From Staphylococcus debuckii (lineage in GTDB: Bacteria > Bacillota > Bacilli > Staphylococcales > Staphylococcaceae), in contig NZ_CP033460.1 in assembly GCF_003718735.1 (NCBI RefSeq), forward strand, positions 1,922,001 through 1,986,000: DNA of 64,000 nucleotides. The letters are read 5' to 3'. Under the pieces are notes generated by a model. The model did not search any database. It saw only the letters and a list, made by a program, of their open reading frames with translations, and was not told the DNA's origin. Shown piece by piece: positions 43,951 through 54,103 of the stretch (the first letter of the stretch is position 1; each line of letters opens with the position of its first letter). The position numbers and the translations under genes were made by a program.

Positions 43951-46224
43951 ATGGCAAAAATGGATACTATCCGTATACACGGAGCGAAACAAAACAATTT
44001 AAAGGATATTTCTGTAGATATCCCAAAACATGAAATTACTGTCTTTACAGGGCGTTCTGGATCTGGCAAATCATCATTAGTATTTAATACACTCGCAGCT
44101 GAATCTGAACGCTTACTCAATGAAACTTATTCAACCTATATACAGCACCAATTGACACAATACGAAAAACCAGATGTAGATTTAATTGAAAATCTGCCTG
44201 TGGCTATGATTATTAATCAAAAACGCTTAGGTGGAAACTCACGTTCTACTGTCGGAACTATTTCTGATATTTACGCATCTGTGCGTTTATTATGGTCTAG
44301 AATCGGCGAACCTTTCGTCGGCTATTCCGATATCTTCTCCTTCAATAATCCAAAGGGTATGTGTGAGACTTGCTCTGGATTAGGTTATGTAGAAGATATT
44401 GATTTGAATGAGTTGCTTGATTATGATAAATCATTAAATGAAGATGCAATTAAATTCCCTTCGTTTCGTCCCGATAGTTGGCGCGGTAAACGTTATTTGT
44501 ACTCAGGACTGTTTGATAATGATAAAAAGTTAAAAGATTATACTGAAGAAGAAATGAATACTTTCTTATATACAGAACCTACTAAATTAAAAAATCCGCC
44601 TAGCAATTGGCCGCGCACTGCTAAATTTGAAGGATTGATTCACAGATTCAGACGGTCTTTTTTATTAAATGATAACTTTGAAAAAAATAAATTCCGTAGT
44701 GATGTCGATCGTGTGGTAACTTCTAAAGTCTGCCCTACTTGTCATGGTAAACGACTGAATCAAAAGGTATTAAGTTGTAAAATTAACGGCTTAGATATTG
44801 CAGATTTCACTGCGTTGCCTATTGATGAAGCCATTGAGTTCTTAGAACAAATCGATTCACCAAAAGCAAAATTTATTATTGAACCTTTACTGCAACAAAT
44901 GAAATCATTAAGTTATATCGGTTTAAATTATTTATCACTTTCTAGAGAAACAACAACTTTATCAGGCGGCGAATCACAAAGAATCAAATTAATCCGTCAT
45001 TTGAACAGTCCGCTCAGTGATTTAGTTTATATCATTGATGAACCGAGTGTCGGGCTGCATCCTGAAGACATTCAACGTATCAATGAAATTATTATATCTT
45101 TAAAGAATAAAGGCAACACCGTTCTAGTGGTAGAACATGACCCAGATGTGATCAAAATTGCAGACCATATTATCGATTTAGGTCCTTTTGCTGGGAAAAA
45201 TGGCGGCGAAATTACTTTTGAAGGGACTTATAAAGCTTTACTTTCTTCAGACACCAGTACTGGGAAAGCTTTAAGACGCAAACATACTTTGAAAAAGCAC
45301 CCTATTCAAAATGAAGATAAAATTCACTTATCACATATTTCTAGAAATAATTTACAAGATGTTTCTGTTGAGCTACCAAAGCATGCTATGACGGTCGTGA
45401 CAGGCGTTGCTGGCTCAGGAAAAAGTTCTTTGATACATGCGGGATTTGAGAATCAAGATAATGTTACTTTTATTGACCAAAAGCCTGTACATGCTTCCAG
45501 TCGTTCTAATCTGCTCACCTACTTAAATATTTTTGACGATATCAGAGACTTTTTCAGTAAAGCAACTGGCATGAAGAAAAGCATGTTCAGTTATAACTCT
45601 GAAGGTGCTTGCCCAGAATGTCACGGCAAAGGCGTTTTAAAAACTGAGTTAGCTTTTATGCCTGACTTTACACAAGTATGCGATGTGTGCGGAGGTACAC
45701 GTTATCGTCCAGAAGTATTAGAAGCTAAAGTAGATGGTTATTCTATCGCGGATATTTTATCTTTGACTGTGGATGAAGCAATAGACTTCTTTAGCAGTAA
45801 CCCAAAAGTTGCAGAACCGCTTCAAGCTTTAAAAGCTACCGGCCTTGACTATATGACCCTCGGACAGTCTCTTGATACACTTTCCGGCGGTGAAATCCAA
45901 CGTGTCAAACTTAGTCGTTATTTAACAGAATCAGCTTCAGTAGAAAATCAAATCTTTATCTTTGATGAGCCAACAACTGGTCTGCATGAAGATGATATTC
46001 CAATTCTGATAGAGAGCTTTAATCATCTTATCCAACGCAACAATACAGTAATCCTAATAGAACATAATTTGACGATGATGACAGAAGCGGATTGGATAAT
46101 CGATATTGGTCCTTATGCCGGCTCGCGTGGCGGAAAATTATTATTCGAGGGATTGCCGAAAGATTTATTGAAAGAAGATCAATCGGTAACCGCAAAACAT
46201 TTACGTGGCTATCTTAACCAATAA
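43951..46224 (+). CDS. UvrA-like ABC ATPase (UvrA paralogue)
   Basis: The protein has 757 residues, shorter than true UvrA (about 940). It has two ABC domains with Walker A GRSGSGKSS and GVAGSGKSS, two LSGGE signatures, and Cys pairs CETCSGLGY, CPTCHGKRL, CPECHGKGV and CDVCGGTRY. The part of UvrA that binds UvrB appears missing, as in UvrA2/DrrC-type proteins tied to drug or stress tolerance. The start ATG has GAGGTG 6 bases upstream. It is a single gene with a convergent terminator. Confidence 0.88.
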   Translation: MAKMDTIRIHGAKQNNLKDISVDIPKHEITVFTGRSGSGKSSLVFNTLAAESERLLNETYSTYIQHQLTQYEKPDVDLIENLPVAMIINQKRLGGNSRSTVGTISDIYASVRLLWSRIGEPFVGYSDIFSFNNPKGMCETCSGLGYVEDIDLNELLDYDKSLNEDAIKFPSFRPDSWRGKRYLYSGLFDNDKKLKDYTEEEMNTFLYTEPTKLKNPPSNWPRTAKFEGLIHRFRRSFLLNDNFEKNKFRSDVDRVVTSKVCPTCHGKRLNQKVLSCKINGLDIADFTALPIDEAIEFLEQIDSPKAKFIIEPLLQQMKSLSYIGLNYLSLSRETTTLSGGESQRIKLIRHLNSPLSDLVYIIDEPSVGLHPEDIQRINEIIISLKNKGNTVLVVEHDPDVIKIADHIIDLGPFAGKNGGEITFEGTYKALLSSDTSTGKALRRKHTLKKHPIQNEDKIHLSHISRNNLQDVSVELPKHAMTVVTGVAGSGKSSLIHAGFENQDNVTFIDQKPVHASSRSNLLTYLNIFDDIRDFFSKATGMKKSMFSYNSEGACPECHGKGVLKTELAFMPDFTQVCDVCGGTRYRPEVLEAKVDGYSIADILSLTVDEAIDFFSSNPKVAEPLQALKATGLDYMTLGQSLDTLSGGEIQRVKLSRYLTESASVENQIFIFDEPTTGLHEDDIPILIESFNHLIQRNNTVILIEHNLTMMTEADWIIDIGPYAGSRGGKLLFEGLPKDLLKEDQSVTAKHLRGYLNQ

Positions 46225-46245
46225 TAAATCATTATGAATATAAAG

Positions 46246-46295
46246 AAGAGACCCTATGGAAACGGTATATCCCGCTCCTTAGGGTCTCTCTTATT
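46246..46295. terminator. Convergent terminator behind the UvrA-like gene
   Basis: AAGAGACCCTA (46246-46256) and TAGGGTCTCT (46280-46289), with TTATTTTA after, serve both this gene and the aldehyde dehydrogenase gene. Confidence 0.85.
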
Positions 46296-46302
46296 TTAAA
46301 AT

Positions 46303-47679
46303 TCATTTAAATAAGTTTTTGACATATGAAAATTTCCCTTTATATGGTGGGAAAATAAGACCAGATTCTAATCGCGTTGTTTTATAAATATAGGATTTTT
46401 CATGCGTAAATGTAGAGAATGAATATTTGCCATGATATTTTCCAAATCCAGAAGCACCAACGCCCCCAAACGGTAAATTCGGGTTAGCTAATTGCAGCAT
46501 TGTATCGTTTATAGCGCCTCCGCCAAAGGACAATTCATTCAGCATACGGTCTGTACAGTTTTCATCTTCACTGAATAAATATAATGCTAATGGTTTAGGT
46601 CGCGCTGCAATAAAGTCGATGGCTTCATCTAACGAATCATATGATAGCAACGGTAAAATCGGTCCGAAAATTTCTTCTTGCATCAATGGATCGTCTGTTT
46701 TGACATCTTTGACAATTGTCGGCGCCACATAACGGTTCTCCGCATTGACTTCTCCGCCGATTATAATATCTCCGGTGCTGTCTTGCAATAAATGCTGCAA
46801 TCGCGCAAAATGTTTGTGATTCACAATTCTGCCGAAGTCCGGACTATTTTCTGGAGTTTTGCCATAAAACTCTTCTATAGTTTTACGTAAAGCTTGAATA
46901 AATTCATCTTGAACTGATTTTTGAACCAGAATATAATCTGGTGCTACGCAAGTTTGACCAGCATTAGTAAATTTCCCCATCGCTATACGCTCACTTGCAA
47001 CTTTCAAATTCGCTGTCTCATCAATAATAACTGGTGATTTGCCGCCTAATTCTAAAGTTACCGGTGTCAGATGTTTGCTGGCTGCTTCATAGACAATTTT
47101 GCCCACTTTTTCACTGCCCGTAAAGAACATATAATCGAAAGGCAGATTTAATAAAGTCTGCGTTTCGTCGATACCGCCTTCTACAGTAGTAACATAAGCT
47201 GCTTCAAAGGCATCTTCAATAATCTTAGCAATGACATTCGACACATTCGGCGTCAATTCAGAAGGTTTGACGATGGCTGTATTCCCTGCCGCAATTGCAC
47301 CGATTAATGGTTCAAATACAAGTTGTACTGGGTAATTAAACGGTCCGATAATCAATACAGTTCCAAGGGGTTCTTTCTTAATATAACTTTTAGCAGGGAA
47401 TAAATATAAAGGCGTATTGACTTGTTTCGTTTTAGCCCATTTATGTATTTCCTTACGCGCACTACTGATGCTTTTTAAGACCATTCCTATTTCAGTCGCA
47501 TAGGCTTCAACTTTATTTTTTCCTAAATCTAAATGCAATGCTGCCAACAATTGCTTTTCATGTTGATTAATAGCCTTTTTTAAATTTTTTAATTGCTTAC
47601 GGCGATACTTGATATCCTTTGTAATTTGGGTTTTATAATAACCTTGGCAGTCATTAAATCGTTCTTGAATCGTTTTCAA
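46303..47679 (-). CDS. NAD(P)-dependent aldehyde dehydrogenase
   Basis: The protein has 458 residues, the short form resembling AlkH/fatty aldehyde dehydrogenases, with a C-terminal hydrophobic region. TLELGGKSPVII holds the general-base Glu region and FTNAGQTCVAPDYILV the nucleophilic Cys. The substrate is not readable. It is a single gene. Confidence 0.88.
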   Translation of the reverse strand: MKTIQERFNDCQGYYKTQITKDIKYRRKQLKNLKKAINQHEKQLLAALHLDLGKNKVEAYATEIGMVLKSISSARKEIHKWAKTKQVNTPLYLFPAKSYIKKEPLGTVLIIGPFNYPVQLVFEPLIGAIAAGNTAIVKPSELTPNVSNVIAKIIEDAFEAAYVTTVEGGIDETQTLLNLPFDYMFFTGSEKVGKIVYEAASKHLTPVTLELGGKSPVIIDETANLKVASERIAMGKFTNAGQTCVAPDYILVQKSVQDEFIQALRKTIEEFYGKTPENSPDFGRIVNHKHFARLQHLLQDSTGDIIIGGEVNAENRYVAPTIVKDVKTDDPLMQEEIFGPILPLLSYDSLDEAIDFIAARPKPLALYLFSEDENCTDRMLNELSFGGGAINDTMLQLANPNLPFGGVGASGFGKYHGKYSFSTFTHEKSYIYKTTRLESGLIFPPYKGKFSYVKNLFK

Positions 47680-47767
47680 TGATTTTAATACTCCCTTCGT
47701 TTTGCATTCCTGATATGTTTATTTTATTTACCCTTTTTAACTCTCTTTTATTTTCTTCTTTTTAAAA

Positions 47768-47842
47768 AATAAAAAACTAGAATAAGTCAGAAAGCAAGAA
47801 TGCAATTACTCATTCTCATCATCTTAACTTATCCCAGTTTAT
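47768..47842 (-). terminator. Terminator of ppaC
   Basis: AAACTAGAATAAGT pairs with ACTTATCCCAGTTT over a long loop, and AGTTTTTTATTTTTT follows on the minus strand. Confidence 0.65.
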
Positions 47843-47888
47843 AAATCTAATAATATTTATCGTTACCTATCAGACCATAATTCAATTC

Positions 47889-48815
47889 TTATGATAAGGC
47901 TGCAGTAATCGGTGGTACAATTTGTTTCTTACGTGATACCACACCTGGTAAGAAAGCAGTATTATTATCTAATTCTACATCAAATGCTTTAGCAATTTTA
48001 TCTTTATCTTTGCCGAGCACAAGAATTGTTGAATCACTATTTAAAATATCAGTTGCTACCAATACGAAAATGTCGTATTCTGCGCCACTTAAAGTTTCAG
48101 TAATCGCTTGTTCTAATTCAGCTTGACGTGCAAGAATTTCATTCACATCTACTGTATTGACTTGACCGATTCTTACAGAATAATCGCCCATTTCGAATGT
48201 TTTAGCATCCGCATTGATAATTTCAACTGGTGATTTATCCACTGTTGAAGCGCCTGCTTTCAACATTTCCAAACCGTATTCTTGAGCGTTGACACCAGCA
48301 AGATTTTCTAATGCTTGTGCTGCTGCTTTGTCTTGCTCAGTACAAGTTGGTGATTTGAATAATAAGCTGTCAGAAATAATTGCAGATAACATTAAACCAG
48401 CAATTTGCGGTTTAATTTCGAACTCTTTTTCTTTGAACATTTTATACAGAATCGTAGCTGTGCAGCCTAGTGGTTCAGCACGGTAGTATAAAGGTGCAGC
48501 TGTATGGAAATTTGCGATTCTATGGTGATCCACTACGTGAAGAATATTCGCACTTTCAATTGAGTCTGCGCTTTGTTGGAATTCATTATGGTCAACTAAG
48601 ATAACATCTTTATCTGTTAAGTCATCTGATAATAATTCAGGTGCTTCTGCTTTAAAATAATCTAAAGCATATTGTGTTTCTGGATTTAATTCCCCTAAAC
48701 GATAAGCTTTCGCAGAATCGTTTCCGTTCAATCTTTCAAATTCAGCCATAATAATTGCTGAGTTGATTGCATCAGTATCTGGACTTTTATGCCCGAAAAT
48801 ATAAGTACTTGCCAT
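47889..48815 (-). CDS. ppaC: Manganese-dependent inorganic pyrophosphatase
   Basis: It hydrolyses pyrophosphate to drive biosynthesis. The 308-residue family II (DHH) enzyme has FGHKSPDTDAINSAI at the N-terminus, VVDHHRIANF as DHH motif, and the C-terminal DHHA2 domain with SRKKQIVPPI. The start is set at MASTYIFGHK, 11 bases after AAGGAG; an upstream GTG touches that site. Confidence 0.95.
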   Translation of the reverse strand: MASTYIFGHKSPDTDAINSAIIMAEFERLNGNDSAKAYRLGELNPETQYALDYFKAEAPELLSDDLTDKDVILVDHNEFQQSADSIESANILHVVDHHRIANFHTAAPLYYRAEPLGCTATILYKMFKEKEFEIKPQIAGLMLSAIISDSLLFKSPTCTEQDKAAAQALENLAGVNAQEYGLEMLKAGASTVDKSPVEIINADAKTFEMGDYSVRIGQVNTVDVNEILARQAELEQAITETLSGAEYDIFVLVATDILNSDSTILVLGKDKDKIAKAFDVELDNNTAFLPGVVSRKKQIVPPITAALS

Positions 48816-48890
48816 GTCCTGAGACACTCCTTGTCATTAAATTTTATAATTCATATCTAATTAATTCTATTTTAGCACGATTTGAAACGG

Positions 48891-49442
48891 TTATTCTACC
48901 TTTGCACCTAATACATTTTTAAAATGCTCTAGTGCAAATTCATGACCTGCCGGATTAAAGGAGGCCACTCCCTTTTCAGGTATAGTCGTATTATACCCTT
49001 TATTATACGCTGAAACAGCAGTATGCAATACACAAATATCCGTACAAACTCCAACAATTTCGATATCTTTGATACCACGCTCACGCAATAAGCTATCTAA
49101 AGGCGTACCAAAGAAAGAATCATAACGACGTTTATCTAAGAAATGAACATTTTCATGCTCCTTGATACTGTTATACACCTCTTTAACTTTGCCATATAAC
49201 TCTCTTCCCGAAGTCCCCTCAATATTATGCGGCGGGAACAACTTGCTTTCAGGATGATATTCATCATTTTCATAATGCAGATCCATCATGATAAATATTT
49301 CATTACCCTTTGCATCAAAATCCTCCATACGTTCAGCAATAAAGTCATCGATTGCTTGCCCCGGTTCACCGCAAGTCAGCTTACCATCCGGCGCTACAAA
49401 ATCATACGAATAATCCACAACAATCAAAGCTTGCTTTGCCAT
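48891..49442 (-). CDS. pncA: Nicotinamidase (isochorismatase family)
   Basis: It deamidates nicotinamide to nicotinate, feeding PncB. The 183-residue protein has catalytic Asp10 (VVDYSYDF), metal ligands in MDLHYEND (Asp54, His56), Lys104 and the nucleophile Cys137 in GVCTDICVLHTAVSAY. It lies close after ppaC on the same strand, divergent from the beta-helix gene. Confidence 0.9.
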   Translation of the reverse strand: MAKQALIVVDYSYDFVAPDGKLTCGEPGQAIDDFIAERMEDFDAKGNEIFIMMDLHYENDEYHPESKLFPPHNIEGTSGRELYGKVKEVYNSIKEHENVHFLDKRRYDSFFGTPLDSLLRERGIKDIEIVGVCTDICVLHTAVSAYNKGYNTTIPEKGVASFNPAGHEFALEHFKNVLGAKVE

Positions 49443-49579
49443 TATGCATAACCCCCATTTTTGTTTATACTAATACTATCTCGTTTATACTTAGAATAAC
49501 CTACTTCACAGAATTTATCGACCATACATACCCTACTATTTTTTTGAAAAAGAAACCTTTGGAAAGCAGGTGGCAGCAA

Positions 49580-50692
49580 ATGATTATCAACCCAGTTCAA
49601 TTCGGCCTCGTCGGAAGACATAAACATAAAGATACTAAAGCCTTGCAACGAGCGCTCAACTTAGCTAAAAAGCATCCAGGCAGCATTGTTTATATTCCAG
49701 CAGGAACTTATCATATTAAACGCGCGCTAACCATCTTTGAGGGCACTACTTTATTTTTAAATGAAGCAGCAGTGCTGCAACGTCACGGCAAAGATACTTT
49801 GTTGAAAAACGGCTATCGTTACGGTCAATATCATGGTTATCGTGGGAATGGACACTTACGCATTATCGGTGGAACTTTCGATATGAACGGTTCACGTATT
49901 CCAGATAACAATACAGCGATGTGTATCGGGCACGCAAAAGATATTGTATTGTATAATGTCACAATTAAAGACGTAGTCGGCGGCCATGGCATCGATGCCT
50001 GTGGTGTAGACGGATTAATGATTACACGTTGCAACTTTGAAGGCTTTTTAGATATTAAGGGCGATCGCAGTTTTTCAGAAGCCATCCAATTAGATATCCA
50101 AGTTCCAGGCGCCTTCCCGAAATTCGGTACGCGCGATGGCACTATTACTAAAAACGTCTCTATTTCCGAATGTTATTTCGGTCCTTCCGAGACACCGAGC
50201 TTTAACAGTTGGAATCGTGCTATCGGTTCACACGCGACACGTCATAACCAATATTATGAACATCTTTCTATTTTTAAAAATACTTTTTACCAAACCGGAG
50301 ATTATGCATTAACTCCGCTTAAAGCTAAAGATGTCTATATCATGGATAATCACTTTATTGATTGCGCAGGCGGTATTCGTTTTCTCGGAACTAAAGATGA
50401 TAAAAATACCGCTGACATCCAATCAGGTTGGATTACCGGTCCACAAAGCGGAACGCACGTGAATATCATTAACAACCGCTTCGACGGTAATATGAAAAAA
50501 GATGCTGTCCACATCCGCAATTATAAAAATATTCAACATCAAGATGTCATCGTTGCAGATAATGTTTTTAATGAAACGCACCAGCACTTACATTTAGAAG
50601 ATATCGATCAACTCATAGTGCAGCAACCTTCACTATCATCCAAACATGTCAAACTTAAAAATGTTTCAAACGAAATATTAGTATTAAAGTGA
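49580..50692 (+). CDS. Parallel beta-helix (pectate lyase-like) protein without signal peptide
   Basis: The protein has 370 residues. The N-terminal DTKALQRALNLAKKHPGSIVYIPAGTYHIKRALTIFEGTTLFLNEAAVL is the Pectate_lyase_3/GH28-like entry into a right-handed beta-helix. Later repeats such as LRIIGGTFDMNG, IVLYNVTIKDV and VNIINNRFDGN fit coils of about 22-25 residues. The open frame extends 76 codons upstream, but ATG 49580 with AGGTGG 7 bases before is the plausible start. No signal peptide or anchor is seen, so how or whether it reaches a polysaccharide is unclear. It is a single gene. Confidence 0.75.
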   Translation: MIINPVQFGLVGRHKHKDTKALQRALNLAKKHPGSIVYIPAGTYHIKRALTIFEGTTLFLNEAAVLQRHGKDTLLKNGYRYGQYHGYRGNGHLRIIGGTFDMNGSRIPDNNTAMCIGHAKDIVLYNVTIKDVVGGHGIDACGVDGLMITRCNFEGFLDIKGDRSFSEAIQLDIQVPGAFPKFGTRDGTITKNVSISECYFGPSETPSFNSWNRAIGSHATRHNQYYEHLSIFKNTFYQTGDYALTPLKAKDVYIMDNHFIDCAGGIRFLGTKDDKNTADIQSGWITGPQSGTHVNIINNRFDGNMKKDAVHIRNYKNIQHQDVIVADNVFNETHQHLHLEDIDQLIVQQPSLSSKHVKLKNVSNEILVLK

Positions 50693-50729
50693 GTAATAGA
50701 GTTGGGATATATAGTATGGGGCCAAGCAG

Positions 50730-50770
50730 AAAAGGGATTGAAACATCTAACTACGTCTCAATCCCTTCAT
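50730..50770. terminator. Convergent terminator between the beta-helix gene and sdcS
   Basis: AAGGGATTGA (50732-50741) pairs with TCAATCCCTT (50758-50767). Confidence 0.8.
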
Positions 50771-50778
50771 TTCATTGT

Positions 50779-52341
50779 TTATTTAACTAGTTTTAACGGT
50801 TCGCTGATATCGATACCTAAGGCAAATGGCATTAAGAAGTAAACGACTAAGATAATGAGTATCGCACTGATCATATTGACCCAGAACCCGACACTAGCCA
50901 TCTTCTTAATAGAAATCAAACCTGTACCAAATACGATAGCGTTCGGCGGTGTACCAACCGGCATCATGTATGCACAGTTAGAAGCCATAGCTGCTGGCAC
51001 CATTAATAACAATGGATGTACGCCGATTGCTACTGAGAGTGTTGCTAAGATTGGCAGAATCATAGTGGCTGTCGCAGTATTAGAAGTCACCTCAGTTAAG
51101 AATAGAACAAACATCGTAATAACAATAACGATGAGAAGCGGACTAACGCCATTTAAAGCTACTAATTGCTGGCCTAACCATTTAGCTAAACCACTTTCCG
51201 AGATACCTTTTGCAAGTGCTAAACCGCCTCCGAAGAGAATTAAAACGCCCCAAGGCAACTCTTTAGCAACTTCCCAATCAATAATTCTTTTATATTTTTT
51301 AGTATTTTTAGCTGGAATAATGAAGAGCAGAATTGACACGAACATTGCAATCGTTCCATCTTGAACTAAAGATGTCGGCCCCCACTGCTTTAAGACAAAT
51401 TCGCGGATAATCCACAGAATACTGGCTATAGTAAAGACAGTGAATACAACTTTCTCTTCATATGAGACCTTTCCTAATTCTTTCAACTTCGTTTTAATAA
51501 GTGCATCTCCGCCAGGCAAATATTTTAACTCTTGTTTAAATGCCACATAGCGCAAATATAACCATGTTAAAAATAATAGAACAATGACTGTCGGCACACC
51601 GATAATCATCCATTTAGCGAAACTAATTTCATGTCCGAAAGCTGCATGATACTGTCCTTTTAAAATAATCAATGGCGGTGTCCCGATTAACGTTCCCATA
51701 CCGCCTATAGTACCAGCATATCCGATTGCCAACACTAAGGATTGTTCAAATTTCGATAAACTTTTCTCATGATGTTCTTTCTCATTTAATTTTTTAGCTT
51801 CTGCAATGATTGCTAAACCAATAGGAATCATAATCATTACTGCTGCTGTATTGGATACGAACATAGATAAACCGCCTGTTGCTAACATAAACCCAAGTAA
51901 TATTTTACCTGTACTTGTTCCAATACTATTAATAATAATTAAAGCTACCCGTGTATGTAAGTTCCATCTTTCCATTGCTATTGCTAAGATAAATCCTCCT
52001 AAGAATAAGAAGATAATATCATTGCCATATTCTGAAGTAACTTGAGCCGGATCCATAACATGTCCAATCGGCATCAGTACTAGCGGCATTAAGCTGGTCG
52101 CTGGTATAGGTATAGCTTCGGTTATCCACCATACAGCAATCCATGCTGTACTCGCCATCACAAATACCCCTTTGTAACCTAAACCTTCTGGATGTACAAA
52201 TAATAAAATTAAAGCAAATAAAACAGGTCCCAATATAAGCCCAATCAATTGTCCTAAATTATAAGGCTTATTTTTCTTCTTATTGGAAAAGAATGTCAGA
52301 CTGCCTGTCATGAAAAAATTGCTGTTATGTTGTTTCAGCAT
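50779..52341 (-). CDS. sdcS: Sodium-dependent dicarboxylate transporter SdcS
   Basis: It takes up succinate, fumarate and malate with Na+. The 520-residue DASS/SLC13 protein has about 11-12 membrane helices. Both SNT motifs are present (MFVSNTAAVMIMIPIG and EVTSNTATATMILPI), as are PVGTPPNAIVFG and TLIGTPPLIIL. GAGGGGGG precedes the ATG. It is a single gene. Confidence 0.94.
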   Translation of the reverse strand: MLKQHNSNFFMTGSLTFFSNKKKNKPYNLGQLIGLILGPVLFALILLFVHPEGLGYKGVFVMASTAWIAVWWITEAIPIPATSLMPLVLMPIGHVMDPAQVTSEYGNDIIFLFLGGFILAIAMERWNLHTRVALIIINSIGTSTGKILLGFMLATGGLSMFVSNTAAVMIMIPIGLAIIAEAKKLNEKEHHEKSLSKFEQSLVLAIGYAGTIGGMGTLIGTPPLIILKGQYHAAFGHEISFAKWMIIGVPTVIVLLFLTWLYLRYVAFKQELKYLPGGDALIKTKLKELGKVSYEEKVVFTVFTIASILWIIREFVLKQWGPTSLVQDGTIAMFVSILLFIIPAKNTKKYKRIIDWEVAKELPWGVLILFGGGLALAKGISESGLAKWLGQQLVALNGVSPLLIVIVITMFVLFLTEVTSNTATATMILPILATLSVAIGVHPLLLMVPAAMASNCAYMMPVGTPPNAIVFGTGLISIKKMASVGFWVNMISAILIILVVYFLMPFALGIDISEPLKLVK

Positions 52342-52715
52342 AACAATCCCCCCTCTTTCAATAGCTGTGTATCTATTTAAATAAAATAAATATATCTATT
52401 GCTTAGATATGCTATTGTTTTATTAAGTTTATCATAATTTTCTGGATATTTAGACATTTTCGTGAAAACGAATACATAATTTTAGGTTATGTATTTTGAT
52501 AACTTATATTTATTATTGATGAGGGCAGGAGTTTCGGGAGTGAAAAGTAATGTTGGATAGGTAGTGAGAAGCGGAGTGAAACATGAAGTAAAGACTGCTG
52601 TCTCTAATATTTTGAAGTTCTCTTTTTAGATTAACCTCTGTCAGAGCAATTGGCCGAATATACTACATCTAATAAGAAAGAACCGAGACATTTAATGTGT
52701 CCCGGTTCCTCTATA
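52342..52715. other. 374-bp intergenic region between pgl and sdcS
   Basis: It holds the sdcS promoter region (AT-rich, 52360-52500) and the pgl terminator (52680-52712). Between them about 150 bases are purine-rich and without an open frame. I see no RNA gene or repeat I can name; an unannotated small RNA is possible. Confidence 0.4.
52680..52712 (-). terminator. Terminator of pgl
   Basis: GAACCGAGACA and TGTCCCGGTTC form the stem past the gene on the minus strand. Confidence 0.8.
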
Positions 52716-53750
52716 TTAATCGAAAATAACACAAACACCTTCTGCTGCATGGTGTTGGCCATCTGTTAAACTCAGTTTGCCGCTTTCTTGATGACGTTCG
52801 AAAACAGTAACTTTATACTCGCCTTCTTGGTGTGCACACACTAAGTAGTTATCATCTTCTGTGATGTTGAAATCACGCGGGAATTCATCACCACTTGGTA
52901 CAATTTCTACAAACTCCAGTTCATCACCTTTTTCATTGACTGCAAAAACTGCAATACTATCATGACCACGATTACTGATATATAAATAGCGTTGATCATG
53001 TGATAAACGGACTCCTGCTAACTTACTTTCATCTTTGAAATCTCCAGGCAATGTAGAATAATTAGCAATTTCTTCAAAATGACCATTCACATATTGAGTC
53101 ACGCTGACTTTGTTGGCTAATTCATGCACCACATATGCGAATTTGCCATTTTTATGAAATTCAATATGACGCGGACCAAAACCTGCTTCAAACTCTGAAA
53201 TGGCTGCGACATCATATCCATTTTCATTAAAGGAATAACTTACAATACGATCTGTCCCTAAATCACAAGCAGCTACAAACTTTTTATCAGGCGTTTGATG
53301 TGCATAGTGTACATGTGGATGATCTTGTCTCTCATGTGGTCCTGTTTTATAGTTATGTTTCAATTCCTCTATTAAGCTGACTACTTCACCTGTTGCAGAA
53401 TCCAACTCATATAAACGAATAATGCCTGCTCCGTACACCGCTTCAAATAAATATTCTCCATCATCAGATACAGAAATATAACATCCTGTTCCTTCAACAG
53501 AATCTAAACATTTATTCAGCAATACTAGTTCGCCATCATTTTCAATGCGGAAACTAGCAATACCGCAGCGTTCGCCTTCTTTAGTAATCGCATATAAGAA
53601 TTGATTTTTCCTTGTTAAGTATGTCGAAGCTTCAATTTCAAATCCTGTTTCTACTTTTTCAATTGCAGCTTTCGATTCATCCAATACGAAACGGTAAATC
53701 CCCTTACCTTCTTTTTTCGTATAAGATCCAATGTAACCTGATTTTGTCAT
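52716..53750 (-). CDS. pgl: 6-phosphogluconolactonase, seven-bladed propeller type (YbhE/Pgl-like)
   Basis: It hydrolyses 6-phosphogluconolactone in the pentose phosphate pathway. The 344-residue lactonase has seven beta-propeller repeats. Typical are [53 protein letters not shown] and [22 protein letters not shown]. It is a single gene, transcribed away from the yolD remnant. Confidence 0.88.
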   Translation of the reverse strand: MTKSGYIGSYTKKEGKGIYRFVLDESKAAIEKVETGFEIEASTYLTRKNQFLYAITKEGERCGIASFRIENDGELVLLNKCLDSVEGTGCYISVSDDGEYLFEAVYGAGIIRLYELDSATGEVVSLIEELKHNYKTGPHERQDHPHVHYAHQTPDKKFVAACDLGTDRIVSYSFNENGYDVAAISEFEAGFGPRHIEFHKNGKFAYVVHELANKVSVTQYVNGHFEEIANYSTLPGDFKDESKLAGVRLSHDQRYLYISNRGHDSIAVFAVNEKGDELEFVEIVPSGDEFPRDFNITEDDNYLVCAHQEGEYKVTVFERHQESGKLSLTDGQHHAAEGVCVIFD

Positions 53751-53857
53751 TTTTTACCCTCCTTTATTAATATTCATTGTAAGATATTCCCGCTAAAAAA
53801 GATAATACTTCAGTTTTTTCTCTCCATTCTCAGCTCAAAAAAATTTAAGAATTAAAC

Positions 53858-53886
53858 TTGCAAATGCGAACAAATGTTCGTATAAT
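53858..53886 (+). promoter_or_regulatory. SOS promoter with LexA box, upstream of the interrupted yolD
   Basis: The -35 box is TTGCAA (53858-53863) and the -10 box is TATAAT (53881-53886), 17 bases apart. The perfect LexA palindrome CGAACAAATGTTCG (53867-53880) fills the spacer, so LexA binding must block the polymerase. CGAAC-N4-GTTCG is the established Gram-positive SOS box. Confidence 0.9.
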
Positions 53887-53922
53887 AAAATTATCAACTT
53901 GAACCACAAGCAGGTGATATCT

Positions 53923-54048
53923 TTGAAGGACTCACAATCGGAAACAGATTATCGAAAAATCCCACGCAGCCAATTAGAAACAAACATCCCTCAAGGAAGA
54001 GGGATGGTGAAATGGGCCCCATTCATTATATGTACTAAATTAATATAA
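53923..54048 (+). pseudogene. 5' remnant of a yolD-like gene cut by the mobile element
   Basis: TTG start, AGGTG 6 bases upstream. The frame encodes the conserved YolD start (ETDYRKIPR, IPQGRGMVKWAPF) and then runs into element sequence, ending after 41 codons at 54048. The family continues with ATLPEQF and about 80-100 further residues, absent here. YolD-like genes usually precede a umuC-type polymerase gene in SOS operons of Firmicutes. The missing 3' part is expected beyond the element, outside the window. Confidence 0.85.
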
Positions 54049-54095
54049 ATATAATATTAACAATAAATCTAACATAATAAACATATATTATATGT
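54025..54095. repeat. 9-bp direct repeat at the left end of the element
   Basis: ATTATATGT occurs at 54025-54033, exactly at the proposed boundary, and again at 54087-54095. It may be a recombinase binding repeat, but in AT-rich DNA chance is possible. Confidence 0.3.
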
Positions 54096-54103
54096 CAAAT
54101 TTA

